Positions 27,245 to 37,099 are shown, counted from the stretch's first letter. The stretch is 64,000 nt of DNA from Segetibacter aerophilus (GCF_007991655.1 NZ_BJYT01000004.1:283175-347174), one strand, 5' to 3'. Notes: a model not told the origin generated them from the sequence alone. Numbers and translations are program-made.

Positions 27245-29401
27245 CTAATTGCGATTATACCTTTTATTTTTAAATAGCCACGAACTAACCTGGTAGTACG
27301 CAATTGCTTTTTTAGCCAGTGAGTCTGTAACACGTTCTTCTGTTGCAGAGCCTGTTGCAAAATTTGGTTTGAACTGTTTTATTTTTCTTACGGGTGACTG
27401 TATAACGAGGCGTTCATTTTCTATAAATCCAAGTCCCTGGTAAGTGCTTATGAAAGCTTTTTCTTTTCCTTCCCGCAGGTTAAAAATGTCTTGTCCTAAG
27501 AATTTGGATTTGTAACTAAAGTTGAGCATCCCAAGAATAGTAGGAGGGATGTCTATTTGAGCCACCAACCGATCGACTACCATTGGTTGCTTTATAATAG
27601 CCGGAGCATACATAAGCATTGGAATATGATAGCCTGTGACGGGTAGTTCAACACTTCCGGCACTTCCCGCGCAATGATCAGCAACAATTACAAAAATGGT
27701 GTTATTGAACCACGGTTTTGCCAAAGACTCTTTTAGAAATCTATTGATGGCATAGTCAGTATACTTTACTGCACCTTCACGAACATGATTGTCAGGAGAA
27801 ATATCAATACGACCTTCAGGATAAGTAAAAGGGCGATGATTTGAGACCGTCATTATCTGAGAAAAGAAAGGCTTTCCTGTTGCATGATTTCTATCTAAAG
27901 TTCGACCTGCTAAAGTGAACAAGTCCTCATCTGCTACACCCCAAATGTTTTGATAGTGTACCTCTTCAGGTTTAAGCGCATCGCGATCAATCACATCATA
28001 ATCGTTGTTACTAAAAAACTGCTTCATGTTATCGAAATAGCTATACCCACCATAGATGTATTGGGTGATGTATCCCTTCGATTTAAAAACAGTACCGAGC
28101 GAAAATAGGTTTTCATTGTTTGGACGTTTTACAATGCTTTGTCCTGATGACGGTGGTAAGCCAAGAGACAGTGACTCCAAACCTCTTACGGTTCTTGTTC
28201 CTGATGCATACAAACTTTTGAAAAAAATACTTTTGCTAACTAATGAATCCAAGTATGGAGTAATATTTTTTTCTCCTCCCAACGCTTTCATAAAATCACC
28301 GCTAAGGCTTTCGACACTTATTAAAACAACGTTGTGTTTTAGTTCAGGTTGCTCATACGTTATTTGTCTTTCTATGTTAAAAACATCATTAGTAGTAAAA
28401 GTGCTGTTCTTATTCAACAAATCCTGGCGCACTATCTTGAATGCTTCTTCGTCGGGAAGGGTTTTATAGAATTTAAAAAAGTCGAGTTCGTTGTGCCAAA
28501 AAGCATTTCCAAATTGAAAGATGCCATTGCCTGCCAGTTCATTCGCGTATTCGTTCTTACTAAAATTTCTCCATTCTTCTTTTACGCCCACATAGTTTAA
28601 TAAGGTTATTAATATTAAAACAACAGCTATAACAGTGCGTGAAAAAAAAGTTGAGGGAGCATATACAGACTTCTTTATAACCGGGCGAATAAGAAGAAAG
28701 ATCGCTGTGGTAACTATCAGGATAACGGCTACTATAGCGGGGATAGGATAAGACTCTTTTATGTTTCCCAATACTTCATTGGTATATACCAGGTAGTCAA
28801 CGGCAATGAAGTTATAGCGCACTGAAAATTCATCCCAGAAAAACCACTCGCTAATAGCATTAAATAGTAATAGAAATATGACGAGAAAAAAATCGAAGTA
28901 TAAGACACCAGTTCTCCATTTTTTTCGAAAGCTACTATCCTTAAAAAGTAGGAATATGAAAATAAGAAATCGCAGTACGATATAAGCTGCAACTCCTTTC
29001 TTCAGGTCTGCATTAAAATCTGCAGGAACCAAATTGGTAAAAAGAAAAATGCCAATAACAAGTATGTATCCGCCAATAGCAAACCATTTCCATTTACGGT
29101 CATATATCCGATCGCTCATCAACCATAGTTGCAAAACAAACGGAACAATAAGATAGGTAGACATTGCAAGATCGAAAAAGGTGCCGATTGCAAAGGAGCC
29201 GGTAATATTCTTTACGGTCCAGTCAAAGCTTTTCCCGGTTTTTAAAAGAAGCGCGATCCTTGTTAGAAACGAGATGGCAAGCACTAATGCGATGAGTAAA
29301 AAAATCGGTGAGAATCTGCATGATAAAAAATTTTTGAAGGTGGAGCGGTGTTCAATTTTTTCTGCAACTTTCGTACGAGAAGGTTCACTGTTTTCTGCCA
29401 T
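27245..29401 (-). CDS. LTA synthase family sulfatase-fold membrane enzyme
   Basis: A 718-residue integral membrane enzyme like LtaS/MdoB. Five or so helices occupy about residues 30-270. The periplasmic alkaline-phosphatase-superfamily domain follows, with VVLISVESLSGDFMKAL (metal site), the nucleophile Thr in YASGTRTVRGLESL, YGGYSYFDNM, SQIMTVSNHRPF and FVIVADHCAG as metal ligands. It would transfer phosphoglycerol or phosphoethanolamine to an envelope glycan or lipid; the precise acceptor is unknown. The ATG at 29401 is chosen over a TTG 24 bases upstream because the TTG overlaps the -7 promoter element. Confidence 0.93.
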   Translation of the reverse strand: MAENSEPSRTKVAEKIEHRSTFKNFLSCRFSPIFLLIALVLAISFLTRIALLLKTGKSFDWTVKNITGSFAIGTFFDLAMSTYLIVPFVLQLWLMSDRIYDRKWKWFAIGGYILVIGIFLFTNLVPADFNADLKKGVAAYIVLRFLIFIFLLFKDSSFRKKWRTGVLYFDFFLVIFLLLFNAISEWFFWDEFSVRYNFIAVDYLVYTNEVLGNIKESYPIPAIVAVILIVTTAIFLLIRPVIKKSVYAPSTFFSRTVIAVVLILITLLNYVGVKEEWRNFSKNEYANELAGNGIFQFGNAFWHNELDFFKFYKTLPDEEAFKIVRQDLLNKNSTFTTNDVFNIERQITYEQPELKHNVVLISVESLSGDFMKALGGEKNITPYLDSLVSKSIFFKSLYASGTRTVRGLESLSLGLPPSSGQSIVKRPNNENLFSLGTVFKSKGYITQYIYGGYSYFDNMKQFFSNNDYDVIDRDALKPEEVHYQNIWGVADEDLFTLAGRTLDRNHATGKPFFSQIMTVSNHRPFTYPEGRIDISPDNHVREGAVKYTDYAINRFLKESLAKPWFNNTIFVIVADHCAGSAGSVELPVTGYHIPMLMYAPAIIKQPMVVDRLVAQIDIPPTILGMLNFSYKSKFLGQDIFNLREGKEKAFISTYQGLGFIENERLVIQSPVRKIKQFKPNFATGSATEERVTDSLAKKAIAYYQVSSWLFKNKRYNRN

Positions 29402-29422
29402 GAAATTTGTTTCTGAAGGTGT

Positions 29423-29430
29423 CAAAGTTA
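29423..29430 (-). promoter_or_regulatory. -7 element of the LTA synthase-like gene
   Basis: Minus strand TAACTTTG is a perfect TAnnTTTG match 21 bases before the ATG at 29401. No clear -33 TTTG at 17-23 bases. Confidence 0.5.
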
Positions 29431-29655
29431 AACTAAAAATAATGCTTCAATGTTACAGGGAAGTAACAGGTTCACAGTTATAATTATGTTTGCTTAAGGT
29501 TAGATTCAGCAAAGTGCAGCTTAGGAAATGTACTACGAAGCAACACAATCGAAAAAGAAAGTGCACCATGATTAAGAGGTTTTAATTATCTTTTTTCCAA
29601 AATATGGATCAACCAAAATTTACTGCGTTAAAACACGTTTAATAAATTAAAAACG

Positions 29656-30237
29656 ATGCTTTCATTTTCGGAAATCAAAAGTGATGTAATCGGAAAACTC
29701 GAAAGGGGTTTGCCTCCTACATTAACCTATCATAATGTTACCCATACTTTAGATGTATTAAAGCATGTTATTGAGATTTCGGAACAGGAAGGAGTAAACG
29801 ACGAAGATCTTTTTTTGCTAAAAGTGAGTGCGCTATATCACGACGTCGGCTTTCTAGACATTTATTCAGGGCACGAGGAAAAGAGCTGTTTGGTCGCCAC
29901 GGACGAACTTCCGGCTTATGGATTTTCTGAAAATCAAATTGAAAAAATTTGCGGAATGATCCGGGCTACCAGGGTACCTCAGGAACCAAAAAACAAACTG
30001 GAAGAAATTATATGCGACTCCGATTTAGACTACCTGGGAAGAGATGATTTTTTTCAAATAGGCGACGGGTTGTATAGAGAGTTCCTTGCCCAAAACATTG
30101 TTTCAAGTGAGAGAGATTGGAACATGCTACAGGTTAAGTTCCTGGAGAGCCATCATTATTTTACAAATAGTTCTATCAAAAACCGGCAGGAAAAAAAACA
30201 AATGAACCTGGAGAAAGTAAAAGAGAAACTATTTTAA
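29656..30237 (+). CDS. HD-domain phosphohydrolase
   Basis: A 193-residue metal-dependent HD hydrolase. Metal ligands are visible as YHNVTHTLDVLKH (first His), the diagnostic ALYHDVGFLD (His-Asp), GHEEKSC and the later Asp in ICDSDLDYLGR. This is the set expected for a small HD enzyme acting on a nucleotide or phosphate monoester; the substrate cannot be inferred. It converges with the cyclic-nucleotide-binding gene, the 3' ends overlapping by 9 bases. Confidence 0.88.
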   Translation: MLSFSEIKSDVIGKLERGLPPTLTYHNVTHTLDVLKHVIEISEQEGVNDEDLFLLKVSALYHDVGFLDIYSGHEEKSCLVATDELPAYGFSENQIEKICGMIRATRVPQEPKNKLEEIICDSDLDYLGRDDFFQIGDGLYREFLAQNIVSSERDWNMLQVKFLESHHYFTNSSIKNRQEKKQMNLEKVKEKLF

Positions 30238-30675
30238 AGGATTCAAATTAGCCATTGTAGCGCTCTTTTTGTTGATCACTCTCAGCCGCTTGCACAACGT
30301 TTTAAGTATCCCTTTTAGAATATCAGCATTCGTCATTAGGATTTCATAAAAGGCTTCCTGCTCTAATTTAAGTAGCAGACATTCTTCTAATGTTGTCGCG
30401 CTTGCAGACCTGCTTTCTGAATCTAACACAGATAATTCACCCACGATTTCATTCTCACCTAACACAGCAAGTGTATGCTCGCCATCATGAATTTTGATAG
30501 TACCGTTGAAAATAAAATACATGCAATTGCCAGGATCACCTTTTGAAAATAAAGTAACATTTGGTTCAAGGTATATCTCTTCAAGTATAGCTGCCAATTC
30601 AACCAGCTCCGTTTCTGCAGTGTTTTGAAATATCTCCGAAGATTTTAAAATCAAAACCTTTTCGATCAACAACAT
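30229..30675 (-). CDS. Cyclic-nucleotide-binding domain protein
   Basis: A 148-residue stand-alone cNMP-binding domain with no DNA-binding helix-turn-helix. Seen: the beta-roll with VTLFSKGDPGNCMYFIFNGTIKI, the phosphate cassette GENEIVGELSVLDSESRSASATT (key residues GE-L and the RSAS arginine), and C-terminal helices. It begins 7 bases after the 914-residue transporter gene on the same strand and is translated with it. In related proteins this domain is often fused to the C-terminus of the same transporter/HEAT protein; here it is a separate gene in another frame. Confidence 0.9.
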   Translation of the reverse strand: MLLIEKVLILKSSEIFQNTAETELVELAAILEEIYLEPNVTLFSKGDPGNCMYFIFNGTIKIHDGEHTLAVLGENEIVGELSVLDSESRSASATTLEECLLLKLEQEAFYEILMTNADILKGILKTLCKRLRVINKKSATMANLNPLK

Positions 30676-30682
30676 CTTAAAA

Positions 30683-33427
30683 TTAGTTTAGCATAGATAA
30701 AACGTAATTCTTGGTTTCAGTAAAAAGAAAGCCGTCTTTTGGTTCCTTTATGTTTAACATCTTCAACGACATTTCATTCTTCTTCATTTTCGGTATCATA
30801 TAACAAGCCACTGATCTCGTCCACTCGCTAAAATTAGCTTTATTATTTTTTATAATTTCTTCAATGATGGTAGTTGGATGTAGGCCGTGTGTCTTTGTTA
30901 AGACTTCTTTTTTATGCTGCACATCATCTATTAGTTCAACAAGACTATTTAATTGAATGAAATATTTTGTCGGGATTATGATCTCTAATATCTCAATTGC
31001 GTTTGAAATTTTAGGTGTGTTTCCGATTGCCAGTAACTCTATTACCCGGTCAACCTTCTCCCTGTCGTATAATAAAGAAAAGCTTTTAAGCAAAAGCTGT
31101 ACGTCTCTCTTTATCTCCATCATAATGGCATTTTGCAAAAGAGTAAGGTTCGGGTGATGAAGCACTTCGAAATAGTAAGACAGTTTATACTTCCCCTGCT
31201 CCGTTTTTTGATTTGCCCAATCTTCTACCAGTTCCATTGTTTCATCTGAAGCTTTTGCTTTTTTCGTCCACAATGCTTCAATAATCTCGTCGGCCTTATC
31301 CTTCTTTTGTCTTAACAGGTCACTTAAAAAACTTGTCGAATGATCTCCCTTTATGTTTCCTGCACTCTTAATAAAGAGTTCGAGTACGTCACCTTTTAAT
31401 TCCCTGTTTTGCCAATTTTCTTCTAAAAAGATCGAATCCCCGTAATAGACAATAGAACGCTTTAAAGAAGAGAAAGCCTTTTTAGCCACTGCCACATCAA
31501 TGACTTTTGACAGCAGTTGCATGTTCTTAACTTTTCCGCTAGCCTCTATTGCTTTTTTAAAAACCTTCGGATCGCGCTCTGAAAGCAGGATTTCAAGCAC
31601 ACCCGAATAGTTCTCACAATCACACTCCATCACTACATCAAGTGCCGTTAATTTATCCGGGAGAGTTCCCCTTGCCATTACAACCAGGTTGTCGATTACC
31701 AGCTTTTCAGTTTCCTCTTCCTTGCGTGAAAGCAAACCCTCCATAGCGGCCTTCTTCTGTTCAGGAGGTAAAGAAAGAATCCCTAATTGGTCGTCAACTC
31801 CTATCTCTTTGTTGAGAAAGTAGTAAGCTTTTATAAGTTTAGGTTGGAGGTTGGCGTTATTGTTTTGATCAAGCTGCTGCCTGATGATGGGCAGAGCGCT
31901 CGTCATATTATTAGCAATAATCCTGGTAAGGATGTACTCCCTTACTTCGTAAACAGGGCTTTGAAGGTTTTTAAGCAACAATTTAAAAAGCTCCATATAT
32001 CCAGACCTTTCCAACAGGTTTAGAGAATGAATTACTTCCAAAGGCTTTTTGCTTTCTGTCTTTGATAGGAGCAAGTTGGTGACGGCTGAGTCGTTAAGAA
32101 AAAGTTCGGCGCCAGTAAAATTTCCTCTCCGCAGCGAAGTTATCAGGGTTTGCAGGTATTGTTTTTTTATAAAGAAAACCGCTGCCACCCAGGCAACCAA
32201 CAGCACTATCAGTATTTCTCCAACCGTTATAATTGGAAGCTCCGCATTACTTTGAAAGTATACAACCAGGAAAATACCAACTCCTAATAATGCGAAGGGC
32301 AGGGTATGACCTTTTGCAATGAGGTGTCCCCGTAACCGATCGTGTGGCTTTAGAGGTTGAAACAAGATAAAAAATACAGGCTCTTGCAAGGCAGACCGAA
32401 GGATCTCAGTAAGCAACACCATCACTCCAAAAATATACAGATGAGAAATAAACCTGTCGCCTGCCGAAATAATAAAAACGTCAATAAGCAGTAGCAGAAC
32501 TGGAGTTACTAATAAGGCGTTAGACAGACCAAGGCGCGAGATCATACGACTGCTGAAAAGAATTTTAATAGCTATTGCAATCAGTCGCCCAATTGCAAAA
32601 AAGACAGCCAGAAAGGTTAGGATCTGTTCGCCTTTTGAAAACTTTGTTTTGATGTCTGTAATGAAAGTAAAGTCGATAAACGAAAACACTAAGTACGAAA
32701 CAAACGATAAAAGTGCTATGGAAAATACAAGCCGGTTGTCGAAGAACTTTGTTATAAAGCCAGACGTATGAATCGAATGCGCAAGCTTATCGTGCCCATG
32801 AGAAGCGGCGTTTGGGTCAGCTTCGACCAACAAACCTTTGTTCTGAAAACGTTTCAAAAGAATAAATGCAATGAAAAAGGAAACGATTGTTACCCACAAT
32901 AGATTATTGATTCCAATAAACTCCTTTATAATTGGCACAAAGGAGTAGCCGAGCATCTTCGCAGGAATATCTCCGGCGCCAACGATCGAAAATAATCGTT
33001 TGCTTTCCCTGACGTTAAAGATGATCGAAGCCATTCCCCAAAAAGCATATCCGACCAACATATAAATCAGCATGTACCAACTTGCAATGATTAGGGGCAA
33101 CTGTTTGAAGGGAAAGAAATTTAATAGCAGCCAAAACAACAAGATCGAAAAGGCGCAAAACAAAATAACCACCTGCAACAATTTGGGCGACGTTAATCGC
33201 TCATCAAGAAAACTATAAATGCGGTTGAACACAAGCAGGAGGCACGCCGAAACAATATAAGAGACGGGTAAAACCTTGCTCTCATAATTATCAATAAACA
33301 TTGCTAGGGAAGAGGTAAACAAGAATGCAGTGGCAATACCTAAAAAAAATTGAATAGTAAAAAGTTCTCTTACTAAAGCTGACTCAGACGGTTTTATGTT
33401 GAGAAGTTGTAAAAATTTGTGATACAT
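30683..33427 (-). CDS. Nucleotide-transporter-like (MFS/Tlc) membrane protein with HEAT repeats
   Basis: A 914-residue protein. About residues 15-430 form around 12 transmembrane helices with the character of the Npt/Tlc ATP-ADP-exchanger-like proteins (opening LLNIKPSESALVRELFTIQFFLGIATAF, DLxxR-like loop VRESKRLFSIVGAGDIPAKML). The remaining 480 residues are alpha-helical HEAT-like repeats (for example VREYILTRIIANNMTSALPIIRQQL), presumably cytoplasmic. The partner cNMP-binding domain is encoded immediately downstream. Transport of nucleotides is inference from the fold; in free-living bacteria such proteins may be sensors rather than exchangers. Confidence 0.78.
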   Translation of the reverse strand: MYHKFLQLLNIKPSESALVRELFTIQFFLGIATAFLFTSSLAMFIDNYESKVLPVSYIVSACLLLVFNRIYSFLDERLTSPKLLQVVILFCAFSILLFWLLLNFFPFKQLPLIIASWYMLIYMLVGYAFWGMASIIFNVRESKRLFSIVGAGDIPAKMLGYSFVPIIKEFIGINNLLWVTIVSFFIAFILLKRFQNKGLLVEADPNAASHGHDKLAHSIHTSGFITKFFDNRLVFSIALLSFVSYLVFSFIDFTFITDIKTKFSKGEQILTFLAVFFAIGRLIAIAIKILFSSRMISRLGLSNALLVTPVLLLLIDVFIISAGDRFISHLYIFGVMVLLTEILRSALQEPVFFILFQPLKPHDRLRGHLIAKGHTLPFALLGVGIFLVVYFQSNAELPIITVGEILIVLLVAWVAAVFFIKKQYLQTLITSLRRGNFTGAELFLNDSAVTNLLLSKTESKKPLEVIHSLNLLERSGYMELFKLLLKNLQSPVYEVREYILTRIIANNMTSALPIIRQQLDQNNNANLQPKLIKAYYFLNKEIGVDDQLGILSLPPEQKKAAMEGLLSRKEEETEKLVIDNLVVMARGTLPDKLTALDVVMECDCENYSGVLEILLSERDPKVFKKAIEASGKVKNMQLLSKVIDVAVAKKAFSSLKRSIVYYGDSIFLEENWQNRELKGDVLELFIKSAGNIKGDHSTSFLSDLLRQKKDKADEIIEALWTKKAKASDETMELVEDWANQKTEQGKYKLSYYFEVLHHPNLTLLQNAIMMEIKRDVQLLLKSFSLLYDREKVDRVIELLAIGNTPKISNAIEILEIIIPTKYFIQLNSLVELIDDVQHKKEVLTKTHGLHPTTIIEEIIKNNKANFSEWTRSVACYMIPKMKKNEMSLKMLNIKEPKDGFLFTETKNYVLSMLN

Positions 33428-33541
33428 CAGCAGTTTTTTAGGGAGAGGGGTTTTTACGGGTTAAATTTAAGAATATTTAAATAGCTATGTTAATTGAGAA
33501 AGCAATTTCGTGTAACAAACTGTAGTCCTTTGTGCAACAGT

Positions 33542-33561
33542 GTTGTGTCACTCACTTGTAC
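33542..33561 (+). repeat. Dispersed 20-base intergenic repeat, copy 2
   Basis: Exact consensus GTTGTGTCACTCACTTGTAC in the divergent gap between the HEAT transporter and the DUF1800 gene. Its TTG (33556-33558) is 23 bases before a perfect -7 element, so it may supply the -33 box. Confidence 0.92.
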
Positions 33562-33589
33562 TCCATTTTTTCATGGTAACTTATTTTTG
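33556..33589 (+). promoter_or_regulatory. Promoter for the DUF1800-DUF1501 operon
   Basis: TTG at 33556-33558 and TATTTTTG (33582-33589), spacing 23, fit the phylum consensus. The -33 part lies inside the dispersed repeat. The expected start is near 33596, leaving a leader of about 115 bases that holds a GC-rich inverted repeat at 33648-33671 (GCCGGCCG / CGGCGGC). Confidence 0.5.
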
Positions 33590-33710
33590 CGTTGATCTTT
33601 TCCAAAAAGGCGTGTTGTAATTCCTTTATAACCAGTCTTGTTAAAGCAGCCGGCCGGTTTAAACGGCGGCCTTCACAGATTGTCTATTAAGTTTATAATT
33701 TCTATCTCAG

Positions 33711-35678
33711 ATGAACCGATTTAATAAATTATTTCTAACCGCTGCAATACTTATCCTTAGTATCTCCCTGTTTTCTTTTATCACCAACTTCGAAAACAGA
33801 GCGGTTGATTTTCCTTACAAGCTGGCTGGTTTAACAGAGCGTCAGGCAGCCGCTCATCTGCTTAGCCGTTTTACTTTTGGCGCAAAGCCTGGGCAGGTTG
33901 ACGAGGTGTTAGCTGTTGGACTCGAAAAGTGGTTTAATCAACAATTGTCAGCAGGACTGGCAGATGATGAATTGCAAAAAAGACTACAAGGTTACGATGC
34001 TATGAAAATGAATAACGCAGAGATTGTGGAAACGTTTGTAAGAGCCCCTCAAGTTTTAAAAATGGCTACAGAAGATGGCGTTATCACCAGGGACTCTCTA
34101 ACCAAAAAAGATAAAGCGGCATATAAAACAACGTTGGACGACTACATGCAGCAGAAAGGGTTTAAACCTCAGAAGGAGCTATTCAGGCAGTTGTCTAACC
34201 AGAAAATTCTAAGAGCTGTGTACAGCAACAACCAGCTGCAAGAAGTACTGACAGATTTTTGGTTTAATCATTTCAACGTTTCGGTTACCAAAAGAGATTG
34301 TGCAGAATACATTCCGGTTTATGAGCGTGACGCGATAAGACCTAACGTCCTGGGTAAATTCCAGGATCTTCTGATTGCTACGGCCAAGTCTCCTGCTATG
34401 CTTCTTTACCTGGACAATTTTAGTAGCTCGTCTACGAATCCGGGTTTCCAGATGCAGGTGGAAGGCAGGCTTGCGAAAAAAATGAGAGACAGGGCTCAGA
34501 ATAAACTCTCCGATACGGCTTATAAGCAATTGGCAAATAAGGTTAAAAATGCTAAAAAGAACCAGGGACTAAATGAAAATTATGCACGCGAGGTAATGGA
34601 GCTTCATACTCTCGGCGTTGAAGGAGGTTATTCGCAAAACGACGTAACGCAGGCTGCCCGCGTGCTAACTGGTTGGACAATTTATCCAATGGCCGACTAT
34701 GCCCGGGTAAATGCAATGAGAAGGGTTATTGAAAATATTGGTGAGAGCAGGCTGGCAGAGCGCGGATTTGTGCATGAAGGAGACTTTCTGTTTGCAGCCA
34801 ACCGCCACGACGATGGAGAAAAAGTAGTGCTTGGAAAAACATTCAAAGGTGAAGGTTACCGCGAAGGCGTTCAACTCTTTGAGATGTTGGCCCATCATCC
34901 TTCCACTGCAAAATTCATTACTAAAAAGATTGCCGTCCGGTTTGTCAGCGACTATCCTCCTCAAAGCCTGCTGGATAAAATGGCGAAAACATTTCAAGAT
35001 AAAGATGGCGACATAAAGCAGGTATTATTGACGATGGTGCATGCTCCTGAATTTTGGGCCAGCAGTTCAATACGGGAAAAAACAAAATCACCTTTTGAGT
35101 TAGCAATAAGCTCTGTTAGAAGTATAAATGCTGATATTAAAATGCCTTACCAGTTGTACACCTGGATTGATAAGATGGGCCAGAAGTTATATTTCTACCA
35201 GGCACCAACGGGCTTTCCTGACAAAGCTCAATATTGGATAAATACCGGCGCTCTTCTTAACAGGATGAATTTTGGGCTAGCGCTTGCTTCACAGCGAATT
35301 CCCGGGATAAATATCGACTTGCTTAATTTGAACAATCACCGGGAGCCGGAGAGTGCAGAAGCTGCTCTGTTGACGTACGGTAAAATCATCATGCCTGAAA
35401 GAGATTTACAAGCATCGTTACATCGTCTCTCCCCGTTACTAAACGATCCACAGCTACAGCAGAAAATTGAAGAGAAAGCCGCCGGGCAATCATTGGCCCA
35501 ACTGACAGACGAAGACAACAAGGAGGAAATGATGGAAAACAACATCAATAAGAATAGCAGGAAAAAGCAAGGGATGGATAAAAGCTTCGTTTCAAACGCA
35601 ACTCAAAAAGGGACTAACAATATGTTATCACAAGTAGTGGGAATTATTATCGGTTCGCCTGAATTTCAAAGAAGATAG
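33711..35678 (+). CDS. DUF1800 secreted protein
   Basis: A 655-residue protein with a signal peptide (about 1-25). The DUF1800 pattern is clear: LTERQAAAHLLSRFTFGAKPGQVDEV at the start; ELFRQLSNQKILRAVYSNNQLQEVLTDFWFNHFNV; LNENYAREVMELHTLGVEGGYSQNDVTQAARVLTGWTI; then RHDDGEKVVLGKTFKGEGYREGVQ. A low-complexity acidic/basic insert (about 575-625) precedes the C-terminal helix. The family is usually paired with DUF1501, as here 72 bases downstream. Biochemical role unknown. Confidence 0.93.
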   Translation: MNRFNKLFLTAAILILSISLFSFITNFENRAVDFPYKLAGLTERQAAAHLLSRFTFGAKPGQVDEVLAVGLEKWFNQQLSAGLADDELQKRLQGYDAMKMNNAEIVETFVRAPQVLKMATEDGVITRDSLTKKDKAAYKTTLDDYMQQKGFKPQKELFRQLSNQKILRAVYSNNQLQEVLTDFWFNHFNVSVTKRDCAEYIPVYERDAIRPNVLGKFQDLLIATAKSPAMLLYLDNFSSSSTNPGFQMQVEGRLAKKMRDRAQNKLSDTAYKQLANKVKNAKKNQGLNENYAREVMELHTLGVEGGYSQNDVTQAARVLTGWTIYPMADYARVNAMRRVIENIGESRLAERGFVHEGDFLFAANRHDDGEKVVLGKTFKGEGYREGVQLFEMLAHHPSTAKFITKKIAVRFVSDYPPQSLLDKMAKTFQDKDGDIKQVLLTMVHAPEFWASSSIREKTKSPFELAISSVRSINADIKMPYQLYTWIDKMGQKLYFYQAPTGFPDKAQYWINTGALLNRMNFGLALASQRIPGINIDLLNLNNHREPESAEAALLTYGKIIMPERDLQASLHRLSPLLNDPQLQQKIEEKAAGQSLAQLTDEDNKEEMMENNINKNSRKKQGMDKSFVSNATQKGTNNMLSQVVGIIIGSPEFQRR

Positions 35679-35750
35679 AAAAAGCTTTAAACCTATTTGG
35701 GTTTTGAAATCGCTACAAAGGTTACAGAATAAACTACAACACAAATTAAC

Positions 35751-37013
35751 ATGACATCAAGAAGAGGTTTTATAAAATCAGGAGGATTGGCTCTGTTTGG
35801 AGTAGGGATGGGAGGAGTTCCTCCGTTCATCGCCCGTGCAGCAGACAGTGACAAAATAATAACCCCTTATAAAAAGAAAAAAGTTCTGGTCACTATTTTT
35901 CAACGTGGAGCAATGGATGGTTTAATGGCAGTAACGCCTTTTACCGATCCTTTTTTGCAGGCAGCACGCCCGACACTATTTATGTCTGCGGCGAAAGACC
36001 AGAAGCGGGTTCCGCTAATAGACCTTGATGGAAAATTCGGACTTCATCCCGCTATGAAAGCTTTCGAGCCTTTCTATAGGGAAAAAAGATTAGCTGTTGT
36101 ACATGGTATTGGATCACCCAATAACAGTCGTTCTCATTTCGATGCGCAAGACTTTATGGAGTCAGGTACGCCGTTTAGAAAAGGTACACCAAGCGGATGG
36201 CTCAATCGGGCAATAGGTCTGCTCGGTCATGATGCTACACCGTTTCGCGCAGTCAGTCTGACCTCGTCTATGCCGCGTTCTTTTTATGGAGATAATCCAA
36301 CAGTTGCCATCAGCAACCTGCAGGATTTTGCTATTCAAATGAAAGGAAACCCGATGGGTGCAAACATGGCTTCAAAAAGTTTTGAAGAGTTATATGACCA
36401 AGCAGCTTCGGGATTATTAAAGGAAACAGGCAAGGAAAGTTTTGACGCTGTGAAGATGTTGCAAAAAACAGATGTGAAGAATTATAGACCAGAGAACAAT
36501 GCAGTCTATCCTGCTAGTCCCTTGGGAAATTCTTTAAAACAAATCGCCCAATTAATCAAGATGGATGTGGGTCTTGAAGTTGCGTTTGCCGAGTCTACTG
36601 GATGGGATACTCACTTCAACCAGGGAGCCGAAAATGGTGTTTTCGCTCGTAACGTGGCTGATTTAAGTAACAGCATTACCGCTTTCTGGAATGATCTCAC
36701 CGCTTACCACGATGATATAACTGTGATGACTATGACGGAGTTCGGGCGTACTGTTAAACAAAACGGTACCGGCGGAACCGATCATGGCCGGGGTAGTTGC
36801 AATTTTATTTTAGGCAACGATGTTAATGGAGGAATGGTGCATGGAACGATGCAACCGCTAGCCATAGAAAATCTTGAAGACGGTCGTGACTTGAAAGTGA
36901 CTACTGACTTCAGAAGCGTCTTTTCGGAGGTAGCAGATAAACATCTTAAAATTAATAACGATCGCCTCCTGTTTCCGGACTGGACAGGAAAAAATATTGG
37001 AGTTATGGTATAA
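35751..37013 (+). CDS. DUF1501 protein with Tat signal
   Basis: A 420-residue protein of the DUF1501 group, distantly alkaline-phosphatase/sulfatase-like. A twin-arginine signal (SRRGFIKSGG, about 3-12) predicts folded export. Blocks seen: KKVLVTIFQRGAMDGL, RLAVVHGIGSPNNSRSHFDAQDFMESG, ESTGWDTHFNQG, VMTMTEFGRTVKQNGTGGTDHG. The last has the Asp/His pair typical of the metal site. It is the downstream partner of DUF1800 in one operon. Substrate unknown. Confidence 0.93.
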   Translation: MTSRRGFIKSGGLALFGVGMGGVPPFIARAADSDKIITPYKKKKVLVTIFQRGAMDGLMAVTPFTDPFLQAARPTLFMSAAKDQKRVPLIDLDGKFGLHPAMKAFEPFYREKRLAVVHGIGSPNNSRSHFDAQDFMESGTPFRKGTPSGWLNRAIGLLGHDATPFRAVSLTSSMPRSFYGDNPTVAISNLQDFAIQMKGNPMGANMASKSFEELYDQAASGLLKETGKESFDAVKMLQKTDVKNYRPENNAVYPASPLGNSLKQIAQLIKMDVGLEVAFAESTGWDTHFNQGAENGVFARNVADLSNSITAFWNDLTAYHDDITVMTMTEFGRTVKQNGTGGTDHGRGSCNFILGNDVNGGMVHGTMQPLAIENLEDGRDLKVTTDFRSVFSEVADKHLKINNDRLLFPDWTGKNIGVMV

Positions 37014-37079
37014 GCTCAAAAGGTTCTGGCAGAAATGATCTTTTAATAGAACATTTTAATATTTGAATAAAGATTTGCC

Positions 37080-37099
37080 GTACAAGTGAGTGACACAAC
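37080..37099 (-). repeat. Dispersed 20-base intergenic repeat, copy 3
   Basis: Exact consensus on the minus strand, in the gap between convergent DUF1501 and PAP2 genes. Preceded on that strand by GCATT, as in copy 5. Confidence 0.92.

Noticed and set aside
27148..27360. Basic open frame at the end of the LTA synthase-like gene
   Set aside because: It overlaps the 3' end of that gene in another frame on the same strand; basic low-complexity composition suggests a shadow.
33648..33671. GC-rich inverted repeat in the DUF1800 leader as a regulatory element
   Set aside because: A stem is possible, but there is no pattern of a known riboswitch or attenuator; it is noted only within the promoter entry.
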